Shown here one piece after another: positions 1 through 7,585 of a DNA stretch of 64,000 nt. Source of the stretch: M30B19 sp041741535 (GTDB lineage Bacteria > Planctomycetota > Planctomycetia > Pirellulales > Pirellulaceae); assembly GCA_041741535.1 (NCBI GenBank), contig JBGSJV010000067.1, positions 101,932-165,931 on the forward strand, read 5' to 3'. The notes under the pieces were generated by a model that was given only the letters and a program-made list of their open reading frames with translations, did not search any database and had not been told where the DNA came from. Each line of letters starts with the position of its first letter. Position 1 is the first letter of the stretch. Position numbers and translations under genes: made by a program.

Positions 1-26
1 TTGATGTCGCTTGTGTTTTCCATGAT

Positions 27-46
27 ACTGGACATTATTGTCCAGT
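27..46. other. Stem-loop downstream of the sigma-54 regulator
   Basis: A 7-bp perfect stem (ACTGGAC / GTCCAGT) with a 6-nt loop lies about 35 bases past the stop codon of the minus-strand regulator. No T-run follows on either strand, so an intrinsic terminator is doubtful; it could be an mRNA 3'-end hairpin or a chance palindrome. Confidence 0.3.
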
Positions 47-81
47 CGCGAGACAGCGTCAAGAGTGACTCGTTCGTTATC

Positions 82-1692
82 TCAAGTTTGTTTGATACCC
101 AGCGACTTGATCCGCGAATGGAGGGTTGTCGGTTTCACTCCCAGGAGACTTGCGGCGCCGTCCAATCCATAGACCTTGCCGTTGCACTGGGCCAACGCCG
201 TTCGGATATTATTGGCTTCGAGGGAGCGAATCTCCTCGTCCGTCAGGATGCGCGTGTGGGCGGGAGTTTCTGAAGCCTTGGCTGGTGGCTTGGAGGCTGC
301 CGACAGAAAATCGAATCGCAAGCGGCCGTCGGTTGAAACGATGCATGCTCGTTCTAGAGCGTGTTGTAGCTCGCGAATGTTTCCCGGCCAATCATAACGC
401 TGCAGCTCCTGAACGTTCCCCAACGTCAGTCGCAACCGCGGGCGTCCCAGTTGCCGCGCGAACCGATTCAAAAACTCTCCGGCCAACAACGGGATGTCTT
501 CCACTCGCTTTCGCAGCGGTGGCAGCTCCATGGGGAAGACGCTGAGACGATAGAACAGGTCCTGGCGAAAGCGACCGGCCTCGCTTTCGGCGCGCAAGTT
601 GCGATTGGTTGCTGCGATAATCCGGACATCGATTTTCCGAGTATGTTCTTCGCCGATTCGTTCGATCTCGCCCTCTTGCAGCACTCGCAATAACTTGGCC
701 TGCAGATCCAAGGGGATCTCGCCAATTTCGTCCAAGAATAGGGTGCCGCCATCCGCCAATTCAAACCGACCGGCACGATCACGCAGCGCGCCGGTGAACG
801 CACCTTTGGCGTGTCCAAAAAACTCGCTCTCGTAAAGTTCCCGAGGGATTGCGGCGCAATTGACTTTGATCAACGGCCGATCGGCCCGCAAACTGTGGCG
901 GTGGATTTCTCGCGCGACGACTTCCTTGCCCGTACCACTTTCACCCAGGATCAACACCGCCGCGTTGGTCGGCGCGACGAGTTCGATTTGACGAGTGACG
1001 GCCTGCAGCGCAGGAGCCTGGCCAATCAAGTCGCCAAACACCGATGCCTGCTGAACCTCTTCTCGGAGATATTCGTTTTCCTGTTCGAGTCGCTTCTTGA
1101 GAGACTCGATCTCTTCGAACGCCGTCGCATTGGCAATCGCAACCGCCGCGCTATCGGCAAACACTTTCAGCCAGGCAAATTCCTGGTCACTGGTCTCGGA
1201 GCGGCTAAACACGGCCAAGACGCCCAACGTTTCATCGCGGAATTTTAACGGGTGCCCCGAAAACGAAACGACTCCCTCCCGCCGCAACCAATTGCCCCGC
1301 GCAAACCACTCGGGGTCATCCGCCGCCTGCGACAACTTGAGCGAATTGCCCGTTGCGGCAATGACTCCAATCCGGCGGACCCCCAGAGGAAAGCGCCGGT
1401 AAAATCCATCGGTGCGATACCACTCGTTACCACTTTCGGGGTTTTGCGGCCGCGCGGCCGTGGCCACATGGTGGAGGCAACGCGTGCGTTCCGGACACTC
1501 CGTCAGCATCGGACATTCGGCGCAGATATCCCCGGACTTGGTCAACCAAATCCGAGCCAACGCCAGATCCGAACTGTTGACAAGCGATTCAACGATCAGT
1601 TCCAAGACCGTGTTCACGTTGCGTTGCTGGGCCACCAATGTGGCGATCGCTTGCAACGATTCAAAGTTCATCGAATGGGTTCGTGGTGGCAT
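82..1692 (-). CDS. Sigma-54-dependent transcriptional activator with Cys-containing GAF domain
   Basis: A 536-residue NtrC-family activator that would use ATP to remodel RNA polymerase-sigma54. From the chosen ATG (1692; an ATG at 1671 is equally possible and neither has a clear Shine-Dalgarno) the order is: N-terminal GAF-like sensor (about 10-185), coiled-coil linker (about 193-217), AAA+ domain with Walker A GESGTGKE near 250 and the sigma54-contacting GAFTGA at 297-302, Walker B LFLDEIGEIP, and a C-terminal Fis-type helix-turn-helix (about 490-535). The GAF domain carries four cysteines spaced Cx2Cx5Cx5C (residues 57, 60, 66, 72), suggesting but not proving metal or Fe-S binding and redox sensing. 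It is transcribed away from the AhpD/YHS/hydrolase cluster, whose start region has a sigma54-type promoter, so it probably controls that cluster and itself. Confidence 0.9.
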   Translation of the reverse strand: MPPRTHSMNFESLQAIATLVAQQRNVNTVLELIVESLVNSSDLALARIWLTKSGDICAECPMLTECPERTRCLHHVATAARPQNPESGNEWYRTDGFYRRFPLGVRRIGVIAATGNSLKLSQAADDPEWFARGNWLRREGVVSFSGHPLKFRDETLGVLAVFSRSETSDQEFAWLKVFADSAAVAIANATAFEEIESLKKRLEQENEYLREEVQQASVFGDLIGQAPALQAVTRQIELVAPTNAAVLILGESGTGKEVVAREIHRHSLRADRPLIKVNCAAIPRELYESEFFGHAKGAFTGALRDRAGRFELADGGTLFLDEIGEIPLDLQAKLLRVLQEGEIERIGEEHTRKIDVRIIAATNRNLRAESEAGRFRQDLFYRLSVFPMELPPLRKRVEDIPLLAGEFLNRFARQLGRPRLRLTLGNVQELQRYDWPGNIRELQHALERACIVSTDGRLRFDFLSAASKPPAKASETPAHTRILTDEEIRSLEANNIRTALAQCNGKVYGLDGAASLLGVKPTTLHSRIKSLGIKQT

Positions 1693-1740
1693 GGTCGGTC
1701 CAAAGTTTCCGGTTGTTTCAAGTCCTGCGACTGGCCTATT

Positions 1741-1796
1741 GTAACGAAATATCGCCAATGGCCAGCGAAAATTCGTTACACAACGAAATTTCGTTG
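1741..1796. promoter_or_regulatory. Palindromic AACGAA sites, candidate upstream activator sequences
   Basis: The segment contains a perfect 16-bp palindrome CAACGAAATTTCGTTG (1781-1796) and a second near-perfect pair of arms, GTAACGAAAT (1741-1750) and AATTCGTTAC (1770-1779). All share the half-site AACGAA. They lie about 70-125 bp upstream of the -24/-12 element at 1865-1880, the usual place for enhancer sites of sigma54 activators, and just upstream of the regulator's own start. Binding by the regulator encoded at 82-1692 is inferred. Confidence 0.65.
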
Positions 1797-1864
1797 CCCC
1801 CGCCACCAACACATGGCGTTTCTTAAGTCATTGTTGCTGAATCACTTAAGGAAATCCAAGTCTC

Positions 1865-1880
1865 TTGGCACAAGACGTGC
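1865..1880 (+). promoter_or_regulatory. Sigma-54 (-24/-12) promoter
   Basis: TTGGCACAAGACGTGC has GG and GC separated by exactly 10 bases, and TTGGCAC matches the -24 consensus. The -12 part (GTGC) is less perfect than the usual TTGC. It lies 80 bases before the ATG of the AhpD-like gene, facing the cluster, and a sigma54 activator is encoded divergently. Position, spacing and neighbour agree. Confidence 0.75.
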
Positions 1881-1959
1881 CTATGTCCATTCCCGACCAA
1901 ACGAGTTGCTCGTTCGGCACAAAATTCATGCATTTGGAATCTTTAGGAAGGTCGTGAAC

Positions 1960-2508
1960 ATGTCTCGTATTCATCAAATCGCCCCTGCAGCCGCCACTGG
2001 CAAAGCCAAAGAACTGTTGGACGCCGTACAGGCAAAACTTGGGCTCGTCCCGAACATGACCCGCGCGAGGGCCAATTCGCCCGCGGTACTCGACGGATAT
2101 CTTTCCTTGAGCGGCGCCTTGAGCAAGGGAGCCCTGTCGGCAAAGTTTCGTGAACAGATCGCGTTGGCGGTCGCGCAAACAAACGAATGCGAGTATTGCC
2201 TGGCCGCGCACTCGGCGATCGGCAAGATGGTTGGGTTAACTGTGGACCAAATCCTTGATAGCCGACGAGGCACCGCGGTCGATGCCAAGACCGAGGCGAT
2301 CATTCAATTCGCTCGCCAGATTGTGGATCAACGCGGCCTGGTCTCCAACGCCAACATCGCCCACGTGCGTGCCGCTGGATTCGACGACGGGGCCATTGCG
2401 GAAGTCGTCGCCAACGTGGCCCTCAACATCTTTACAAACTACTTCAATCACGTCGCCGAAACCGAAATCGACTTTCCTCGCGCCGAGGCATTGGATGTAG
2501 CGCGTTAA
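1960..2508 (+). CDS. Carboxymuconolactone decarboxylase/AhpD-like peroxidase-related protein
   Basis: A 182-residue all-helical AhpD-superfamily protein. The redox motif ECEYCLAAH gives the CxxC plus downstream His that AhpD-type enzymes use for thiol-disulfide chemistry. It belongs to the 'peroxidase-related' or CMD branch, and the exact substrate is unknown. The ATG at 1960 is chosen because an AGGAAG Shine-Dalgarno sits 9 bases upstream and homologous proteins begin near MSRI; the open frame continues upstream only as overlap with the divergent regulator. It is the first gene after the sigma54-type promoter and the likely head of the co-regulated cluster. A role in reactive-oxygen or electrophile detoxification is inferred. 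Confidence 0.85.
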   Translation: MSRIHQIAPAAATGKAKELLDAVQAKLGLVPNMTRARANSPAVLDGYLSLSGALSKGALSAKFREQIALAVAQTNECEYCLAAHSAIGKMVGLTVDQILDSRRGTAVDAKTEAIIQFARQIVDQRGLVSNANIAHVRAAGFDDGAIAEVVANVALNIFTNYFNHVAETEIDFPRAEALDVAR

Positions 2509-2592
2509 GACGTGGTGCTTTCAAACCTGTGCTGTGAATGAAATCCAAGAACCAATCAACCAAGTCAACATCCAATTCAAAGGGTTAGAATC

Positions 2593-2988
2593 ATGACGAA
2601 TCAAGTGAAACCACTTCAAGTTGCCATCAGCGGGTACGACGCCGTGGCCTATTTCGCTGGCCAAGCGATTGCCGGTGACCCCGCGTTCGGCTCCGTCCAC
2701 AACGGTAGCTTGTATCAATTCTCGAACGAAGCCAACAAACAAAAGTTCGACGCGACCCCAGAGCGCTTCATCCCTCTTTATGGCGGCTATTGCGCAACGG
2801 CCGCCAGCGAAGGAAAGCTATTCGGGATTGATCCGACGAACTTCAAAATTACCGATGACCATCGACTTGCTCTATTTTATCGCGGGGCGGGTGGGGACAC
2901 TCTTCCGCAATGGAACGAGAACGAAGCCGAACGTCGCTCGGCTGCCGACAAGCATTGGCGTGAAGGTAGCTTCGCGCAACCTGCGTAA
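2593..2988 (+). CDS. YHS-domain protein
   Basis: A 131-residue protein with a YHS-type domain (about residues 9-60): ISGYDAVAYF, then GSLYQFSNEANKQKFDATPE and GGYCA. YHS domains of this form occur in small proteins and in metal- or heme-related enzymes and are thought to bind metal; no catalytic function can be assigned. There is no signal peptide. It lies 84 bases after the AhpD-like gene on the same strand, consistent with the same sigma54-driven transcript. The C-terminal tail is charged and probably helical. Confidence 0.75.
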   Translation: MTNQVKPLQVAISGYDAVAYFAGQAIAGDPAFGSVHNGSLYQFSNEANKQKFDATPERFIPLYGGYCATAASEGKLFGIDPTNFKITDDHRLALFYRGAGGDTLPQWNENEAERRSAADKHWREGSFAQPA

Positions 2989-3009
2989 CGATTCTTCCCA
3001 ACGACTTCT

Positions 3010-3078
3010 ACTGCGATCACGTGATCGTCACTGCGTAGCGCTCGTCACTGCGTAGCGCCAACGGTGGTGCTACGACCC
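3010..3078. repeat. Short direct repeat and palindrome in the spacer
   Basis: The spacer before the hydrolase contains the palindrome GATCACGTGATC followed by two adjacent copies of CGTCACTGCGTAGCG. It resembles a small intergenic repeat; no function can be read from it. Confidence 0.35.
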
Positions 3079-3110
3079 GCTCCACAACTTCACTACAAAG
3101 AAAACCACTC

Positions 3111-4184
3111 ATGAAACGAACCATTCGACTGAACCTGTTGTTAGCAGCGTGCGCTGCAATGCTCTTCCCCATTGTCGGGGCCCAAACGTCGCTCGGGCAG
3201 GTGACTAGCCCGACCGCTCCAGCGACTTCGACCATGTCGTACAAAACCGTTTCGATCGACGGCCTGGATATATTCTATCGCGAAGCCGGTCCCAAGACGG
3301 CTCCGACGCTGCTCTTGCTGCACGGCTTCCCGACGTCGTCGCACATGTTCCGCGACCTCATTCCAGCGCTGGCGGACAAATACCATGTCATCGCGCCCGA
3401 CTATCCGGGGTTCGGCTATAGCTCGATGCCCAAAGTGGACGAGTTCGAATACAGCTTTGACAATCTCGCTAATGTAATCGAAAAATTTACTGCGGAAGTT
3501 GGCCTGGAAAAGTACTCGCTGTACCTCATGGACTATGGCGCCCCCATTGGTTTCCGGATCGCAGCCAAGCATCCGGAGCGGATCGAGTCGTTGATTATCC
3601 AAAATGGAAATGCCTACAACGAAGGCATCGATAACGATTTCTGGGAACCTATCAAGGAGTACTGGAAAGATCGCGGTGCCGTCAACAAAGGCCTCGACAA
3701 TGCCTTTTGGAAAAACGTCAAGACGGCGTACAACAACCCCAACTTGCCAAATGAAGATGCCCTACGATTCGTTGTGACCCTTGGCGCCACAAAGTGGCAA
3801 TACACCAACGGCGTTCGCAATGTCGAATCGATCAGCCCCGATACTTGGGGGCATGTGCAACCCCTGCTGGACCGGGAAGGCAATTCGGAAATTCAATTGC
3901 AGCTGTTCTATAGCTATGGAACGAACCCGCCGTTGTACCCTCAATGGCAAGAGTACTTTCGCCAACATCAGCCGCCAACATTGATTGTTTGGGGCAAGAA
4001 TGATGCGATCTTTCCGGCGGCTGGTGCGGAGCCCTACAAGCGGGACTTGAAGAATCTCGAGTATCACTTGTTCGACACCGGACACTTTGCTTTGGAGGAA
4101 GATGGGATTGTCATCGCCGAGAACATTCGAGCCTTTTTAGAAAAGATTGATTCGCGTCGGGTACAAGGCGCCGCGTCCAAATAG
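3111..4184 (+). CDS. Exported alpha/beta-hydrolase (haloalkane dehalogenase/epoxide hydrolase-like)
   Basis: A 357-residue alpha/beta-fold hydrolase with an N-terminal signal peptide (KR, hydrophobic core to about residue 24). Fold markers are LLLLHGFPTSS (oxyanion-hole region), the nucleophile elbow MDYGAPIG, which puts Asp rather than Ser at the nucleophile position as in haloalkane dehalogenases and epoxide hydrolases, VWGKNDAIFP near the acid position, and DTGHFALEE with the catalytic His. A cap domain lies between. The substrate is unknown. It follows the YHS gene on the same strand by 122 bases that hold a short direct repeat. Presence with an AhpD-like and a SnoaL-like protein suggests detoxification or xenobiotic turnover (inference). 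Confidence 0.85.
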   Translation: MKRTIRLNLLLAACAAMLFPIVGAQTSLGQVTSPTAPATSTMSYKTVSIDGLDIFYREAGPKTAPTLLLLHGFPTSSHMFRDLIPALADKYHVIAPDYPGFGYSSMPKVDEFEYSFDNLANVIEKFTAEVGLEKYSLYLMDYGAPIGFRIAAKHPERIESLIIQNGNAYNEGIDNDFWEPIKEYWKDRGAVNKGLDNAFWKNVKTAYNNPNLPNEDALRFVVTLGATKWQYTNGVRNVESISPDTWGHVQPLLDREGNSEIQLQLFYSYGTNPPLYPQWQEYFRQHQPPTLIVWGKNDAIFPAAGAEPYKRDLKNLEYHLFDTGHFALEEDGIVIAENIRAFLEKIDSRRVQGAASK

Positions 4185-4230
4185 TTGGGCCAGTGCCAAA
4201 GTAGCGAAGTGATACTAAAGTGTTAACATC

Positions 4231-4374
4231 ATGCTGAAGCGTTTCCGTACATCCGAGGAGATCGCGAAAAGCGTGGCATTCCTGGCTTCTGATGACGCCG
4301 CCTTCATCACAGGCCAGGAACTTGCGGCGGATGGCCGGATGTCCCAGTTTGGAATCACAAAGGAAAGATCATGA
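4231..4374 (+). pseudogene. C-terminal remnant of a short-chain dehydrogenase/reductase
   Basis: Reading from the ATG at 4231 gives 47 codons that match only the last part of classical SDR proteins: the RF-TSEEIA-VAFLASDDAAFITGQ segment and a terminal 'xDGxM' motif (here DGRM). The Rossmann and catalytic YxxxK parts are absent and not found upstream, so this is a deletion remnant. The frame is intact and its stop overlaps the next start as ATGA at 4371, so it may still act as a translated leader coupled to the downstream gene. Classical SDRs have G at the position of R in DGRM, which also argues for decay. Confidence 0.75.
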
Positions 4375-4835
4375 AAACCGCGATACGACCGCCATTTACA
4401 TTCGAAACCGCCACCGCCAAGGTTCGCGCGGCCGAAGACGCCTGGAATAGTCGCGATCCGCAGCGAGTGTCGCTGGCGTATTCACCCGATTCGCAGTGGC
4501 GGAATAGGGACCGTTTCCTTAGCGGCCGCGAGCAGATACAAGAGTTCCTGACTAGCAAGTGGCAACGTGAACTCGACTATCGTCTGATCAAGTCGCTGTG
4601 GAGTTTCACCGACAACCGGATCGCGGTTCGCTTTCAGTACGAGTATCACGACACCAACGGGCAGTGGTTCCGGGCCTATGGAAATGAGCTTTGGGAGTTC
4701 GATGAAGCGGGATTGATGCGACGTCGCGAGGCAAGCATCAACGAGATCCACATCGAACCGTCCGAGCGTAAGTTCCACTGGCCCGCTCCCGGCCCGCGAC
4801 CGGCGGACCATGACGGGATTCCCACAGTCAAGTAG
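4371..4835 (+). CDS. SnoaL-like/NTF2-fold protein (DUF1348 type)
   Basis: A 154-residue cytoplasmic protein of the NTF2-like superfamily. Signature stretches are KVRAAEDAWNSRDPQRVSLA, DSQWRNRDRFLSGREQI, and the C-terminal FDEAGLMRRREASIN. This type (DUF1348) has a cone-shaped pocket, and some relatives have been linked to small-molecule conversion, but no reaction is assigned. Its start overlaps the stop of the SDR remnant by four bases, so translation may be coupled; loss of most of the SDR would leave this gene expressed. Same strand and cluster as the AhpD-like gene. Confidence 0.85.
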   Translation: MKTAIRPPFTFETATAKVRAAEDAWNSRDPQRVSLAYSPDSQWRNRDRFLSGREQIQEFLTSKWQRELDYRLIKSLWSFTDNRIAVRFQYEYHDTNGQWFRAYGNELWEFDEAGLMRRREASINEIHIEPSERKFHWPAPGPRPADHDGIPTVK

Positions 4836-4859
4836 CACCTGTACTCAAAAGTTTAAACC

Positions 4860-5471
4860 ATGGGTCCGTATTCTAGCGATATTGCGTTTACTCCATCCGT
4901 GAAGGCTATTCAAACCGAGAAAGGTTCGCGATCCAACTATGCTCGCATGGAACAAGGGGGCGGATGGGAAACGACCGTGACACCAGAGTTGCGATCGTTC
5001 CTGGCGGAGTTGGACATGTTTTATCTCGGGACGGCAAATGCTCAGGGGCAACCCTATATTCAATATCGAGGTGGTTCGCCGGGGTTTCTCCGCGTGGTCG
5101 ATTCCAAAACTTTGGGTTTTGGAGACTTCGCCGGTAATCGGCAATACATCACGCTGGGAAACATCGCCGAGAACCCCAAAGCATTTATCTTTCTCATGGA
5201 CTATGCTCGCAGTCGACGGATCAAACTATGGGGCAAGCTGCGAATGGTCGAGGGTGATGCCAAACTTCTGGAGCAGCTTCGCGATGATGCCTATCCCGGT
5301 AAAGTAGAACGCGCGCTTTTTTTCGAGATCGAAGCCTGGGACGTGAACTGTCCTCAGCACATCCACCGTCGCTTTAGTCAAACACAGATCGCACCGGTCA
5401 TCGAACAGCTTCAAGCGAGAATTGCCGAACTGGAGGCCCAACTGCAAGAACTAAAGTTTCCGCCAAGCTAA
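4860..5471 (+). CDS. Pyridoxamine 5'-phosphate oxidase-like flavin-binding protein
   Basis: A 203-residue split-beta-barrel FMN-binding protein. The N-terminus YSSDIAFTPSVKAIQTEKGS is typical of the general pyridoxamine-oxidase-like group, followed by the barrel core YIQYRGGSPGFLRVVD, GDFAGNRQYITLGNI and a C-terminal coiled segment (IEQLQARIAELEAQLQEL). It probably binds FMN or F420 and acts as a reductase or oxidase; true PNPOx activity is not supported. It lies 24 bases after the SnoaL-like gene, same strand, as the last gene of the inferred sigma54-controlled cluster. Confidence 0.85.
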   Translation: MGPYSSDIAFTPSVKAIQTEKGSRSNYARMEQGGGWETTVTPELRSFLAELDMFYLGTANAQGQPYIQYRGGSPGFLRVVDSKTLGFGDFAGNRQYITLGNIAENPKAFIFLMDYARSRRIKLWGKLRMVEGDAKLLEQLRDDAYPGKVERALFFEIEAWDVNCPQHIHRRFSQTQIAPVIEQLQARIAELEAQLQELKFPPS

Positions 5472-5626
5472 CATGGGCCAGCCAATGTTTACGTGAGTGT
5501 CTTCCTAAAGAAGTGGGTTGCATGAGCTCGCCGCTATGCGAATTCGTGATCTTCTTGTCACAAGCCGCTTGGGAACGCGTACTGTACCCGTACACCCCAT
5601 GGCTCACTCTTTCCGGAGGATTTCAA

Positions 5627-6166
5627 ATGCCGCGTTTTTCTTGCCCTATCGCTTTCATCATCTCGATCACATTGGCAGTTTCAGTTACTGGATGTCAAGG
5701 TCTGGCGTACATTGACGTCAGTGACAATGACAAAAACCCTAGGATCGAGAAACAACTTGCTGGAAAATGGATCGTCACTGAATGGTTGTGCGATACCGGT
5801 TCGGGTCCGTTCAATTTCCGACGAAATGTGGGCTGGGAATTCACCTTTGAAGGAGCAAATCTGAAAGTCATTCAAAACAACGGCGATGAAGTCAATTTCA
5901 AGCTCCACATCGTTCCTGATTCTGATCCGATTCAAATCTGTTTGGTTTCCGAAAAAGACTTCGACGAAGATGGGGAGATGGACCTTACGATACAACGAAA
6001 TTGCCTGTTCAAACTAGAAAACGGCAAGCTCGTCATGGCGTACGGTAGCATCAGAACCGATATCGAGCTAAATACTCGCAAAGGCGAATCGATCGCCAAT
6101 ATGCCCACCAAGTTCGTTCCCGACAAGGACGCCAGCTTATTGACCCTTGAGCGAAAGGCCGAGTAG
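5627..6166 (+). CDS. Small planctomycetal lipoprotein (TIGR03067-like)
   Basis: A 179-residue secreted lipoprotein. The ATG at 5627 is chosen over upstream ATGs because a GGAGGA Shine-Dalgarno sits 7 bases before it and a lipoprotein signal then begins directly (hydrophobic core ending VSVTGC, Cys near 23). The mature part opens with LAGKWIVTEWL and continues as a beta-rich domain with GWEFTFEGANLKV, resembling the planctomycete lipocalin-like TIGR03067 domain; the match is by eye only. Function unknown. It may be read through from the upstream cluster or stand alone. Confidence 0.7.
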   Translation: MPRFSCPIAFIISITLAVSVTGCQGLAYIDVSDNDKNPRIEKQLAGKWIVTEWLCDTGSGPFNFRRNVGWEFTFEGANLKVIQNNGDEVNFKLHIVPDSDPIQICLVSEKDFDEDGEMDLTIQRNCLFKLENGKLVMAYGSIRTDIELNTRKGESIANMPTKFVPDKDASLLTLERKAE

Positions 6167-6296
6167 CTCGGAAAGCCGACGCCAATCGACCCGAGGCCCC
6201 CGAACCACCGAAAATCCCGAAAATCGGGACAAAGCACCGTCAGACGCCACCGAAGGTTGCTACCGGTAGAAATCGTGCCAGCCTGCTGGGCGTCGT

Positions 6297-7577
6297 TTAG
6301 CCCCATAGGTTACGGAGTTTTTCTTCGTTCTTCACGCCTAACGGGAACTGTTGACTCAACGGGTGATCGGCAATCCCGGCCAACTCACGCAGCGATTCGT
6401 GGATGTGCTCCGGTCGCACCCGGATCCCTGCGTCTTTCTGCGCTGTCAACGTGTGGGGATCAAGCGGCAGCGCGAACTGTTGCTCGTCCGTCGCGCCAAT
6501 CACACGGTCGCCGTGAATCCCAGGGCCCAAGAACATGACGGAACCAATCGACCAATGATCCTTGCCGTTGCCTTGGTTGTAGTTCGGTGTGCGGCCCATT
6601 TCACTTTGGATCACGACCACCAAACGCTCGCGCAGCCCCAGCTCTCCCGCCCGACGGACCATGTACGCGACGCCCGCCAATAGCTCGGGGATCAATTTCA
6701 TTTGATCGACATCATTGTTCGCATGGCTATCGAATTGCCCAATCGTCAAGTTCGCGGCCACACAAACACCGGCCTTGAACGACGCCAGGGCGATCTCGGC
6801 TTGTTGGCTCAGCCGCTCCTTCGGCACCGATTTCGGAATGTATTCCGAAACTCGACGGAGTGCTTTGGAATTTAACTGCGCCGCGTACAACATGTTTTCG
6901 CCACGGACCGAACGTGGCAAACGCGGATAGCTTCCTAGCGACTCGTGTGTTTCGCGCAACGTGGCTTCAATCCGATCGAGCGCAAAGTTGTCGTGATATG
7001 CGGCTTGTGGATTTCCATGCACGTGGTCGGCATTGGCCAAGCCCGTCAATGACTGCAAATACGGAACTCGCGACATGGCCACCACATTGCCTGTGGCCGA
7101 GTAATTCCCAAACGTCAAATAAGCCAAAGGACATTGGGGGCCGTGGCAGGCTGCGACCAACGCGGCGAACGTGGGATACGCCAGACTATCCAACTTGCCG
7201 GTTGCCATGTAGCGAGCCCCGGGCGAGTGATTGTTCACCGAATAATCCAACCCATTGAGCGTGAGCAGTTCTTCGCCGAACTCACGGTAGAAGTCTTCGT
7301 TGCATAAGCCGCCAGCGGCCTGTTGCTGGTTGGGTGCAAAGCGATGCGCCCCCTGTGAGACAATGTCGCCTTCGCGATAAAGTCGATTGATCTCGTTGAT
7401 TCCCTTGGGGTCCATCAGATACGTCGTGTCCCAACCGCCCGAGGCATTAAAGACGACGTAGTAGGGCCCAGCGTAACCGTCCTCGTTATGATCATCCGCG
7501 ACTGCCCATGAAGCACGAACCGGGATTGCCACCCCCAAACCAGCCAACGCGCAGCGCTTCAAGAATTCACGTCTCAT
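6297..7577 (-). CDS. DUF1501 family protein
   Basis: A 426-residue protein with an N-terminal MRREFLKRCALAGLGVAI, a Tat-like export signal (RREFLK). The body is DUF1501 (sulfatase/phosphatase-like fold): FDSHANND, VIQSEMGRTPNYN and DHWSIGSVMFLGPGI are the recognisable metal-site segments. DUF1501 proteins in planctomycetes are normally paired with large CxxCH proteins, as here, where the partner ends 8 bases upstream of this start. Catalytic role unknown; an extracytoplasmic hydrolase is the family expectation. The ATG at 7577 begins directly with the signal. Confidence 0.9.
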   Translation of the reverse strand: MRREFLKRCALAGLGVAIPVRASWAVADDHNEDGYAGPYYVVFNASGGWDTTYLMDPKGINEINRLYREGDIVSQGAHRFAPNQQQAAGGLCNEDFYREFGEELLTLNGLDYSVNNHSPGARYMATGKLDSLAYPTFAALVAACHGPQCPLAYLTFGNYSATGNVVAMSRVPYLQSLTGLANADHVHGNPQAAYHDNFALDRIEATLRETHESLGSYPRLPRSVRGENMLYAAQLNSKALRRVSEYIPKSVPKERLSQQAEIALASFKAGVCVAANLTIGQFDSHANNDVDQMKLIPELLAGVAYMVRRAGELGLRERLVVVIQSEMGRTPNYNQGNGKDHWSIGSVMFLGPGIHGDRVIGATDEQQFALPLDPHTLTAQKDAGIRVRPEHIHESLRELAGIADHPLSQQFPLGVKNEEKLRNLWG

Positions 7578-7585
7578 GGTGCCAA

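Noticed and set aside
1..81. Intrinsic terminator for the regulator
   Set aside because: The hairpin at 27-46 has no T-run on the minus strand.
1252..1959. Upstream extension of the AhpD-like frame
   Set aside because: It overlaps the regulator in antisense and the real start has a Shine-Dalgarno at 1960.
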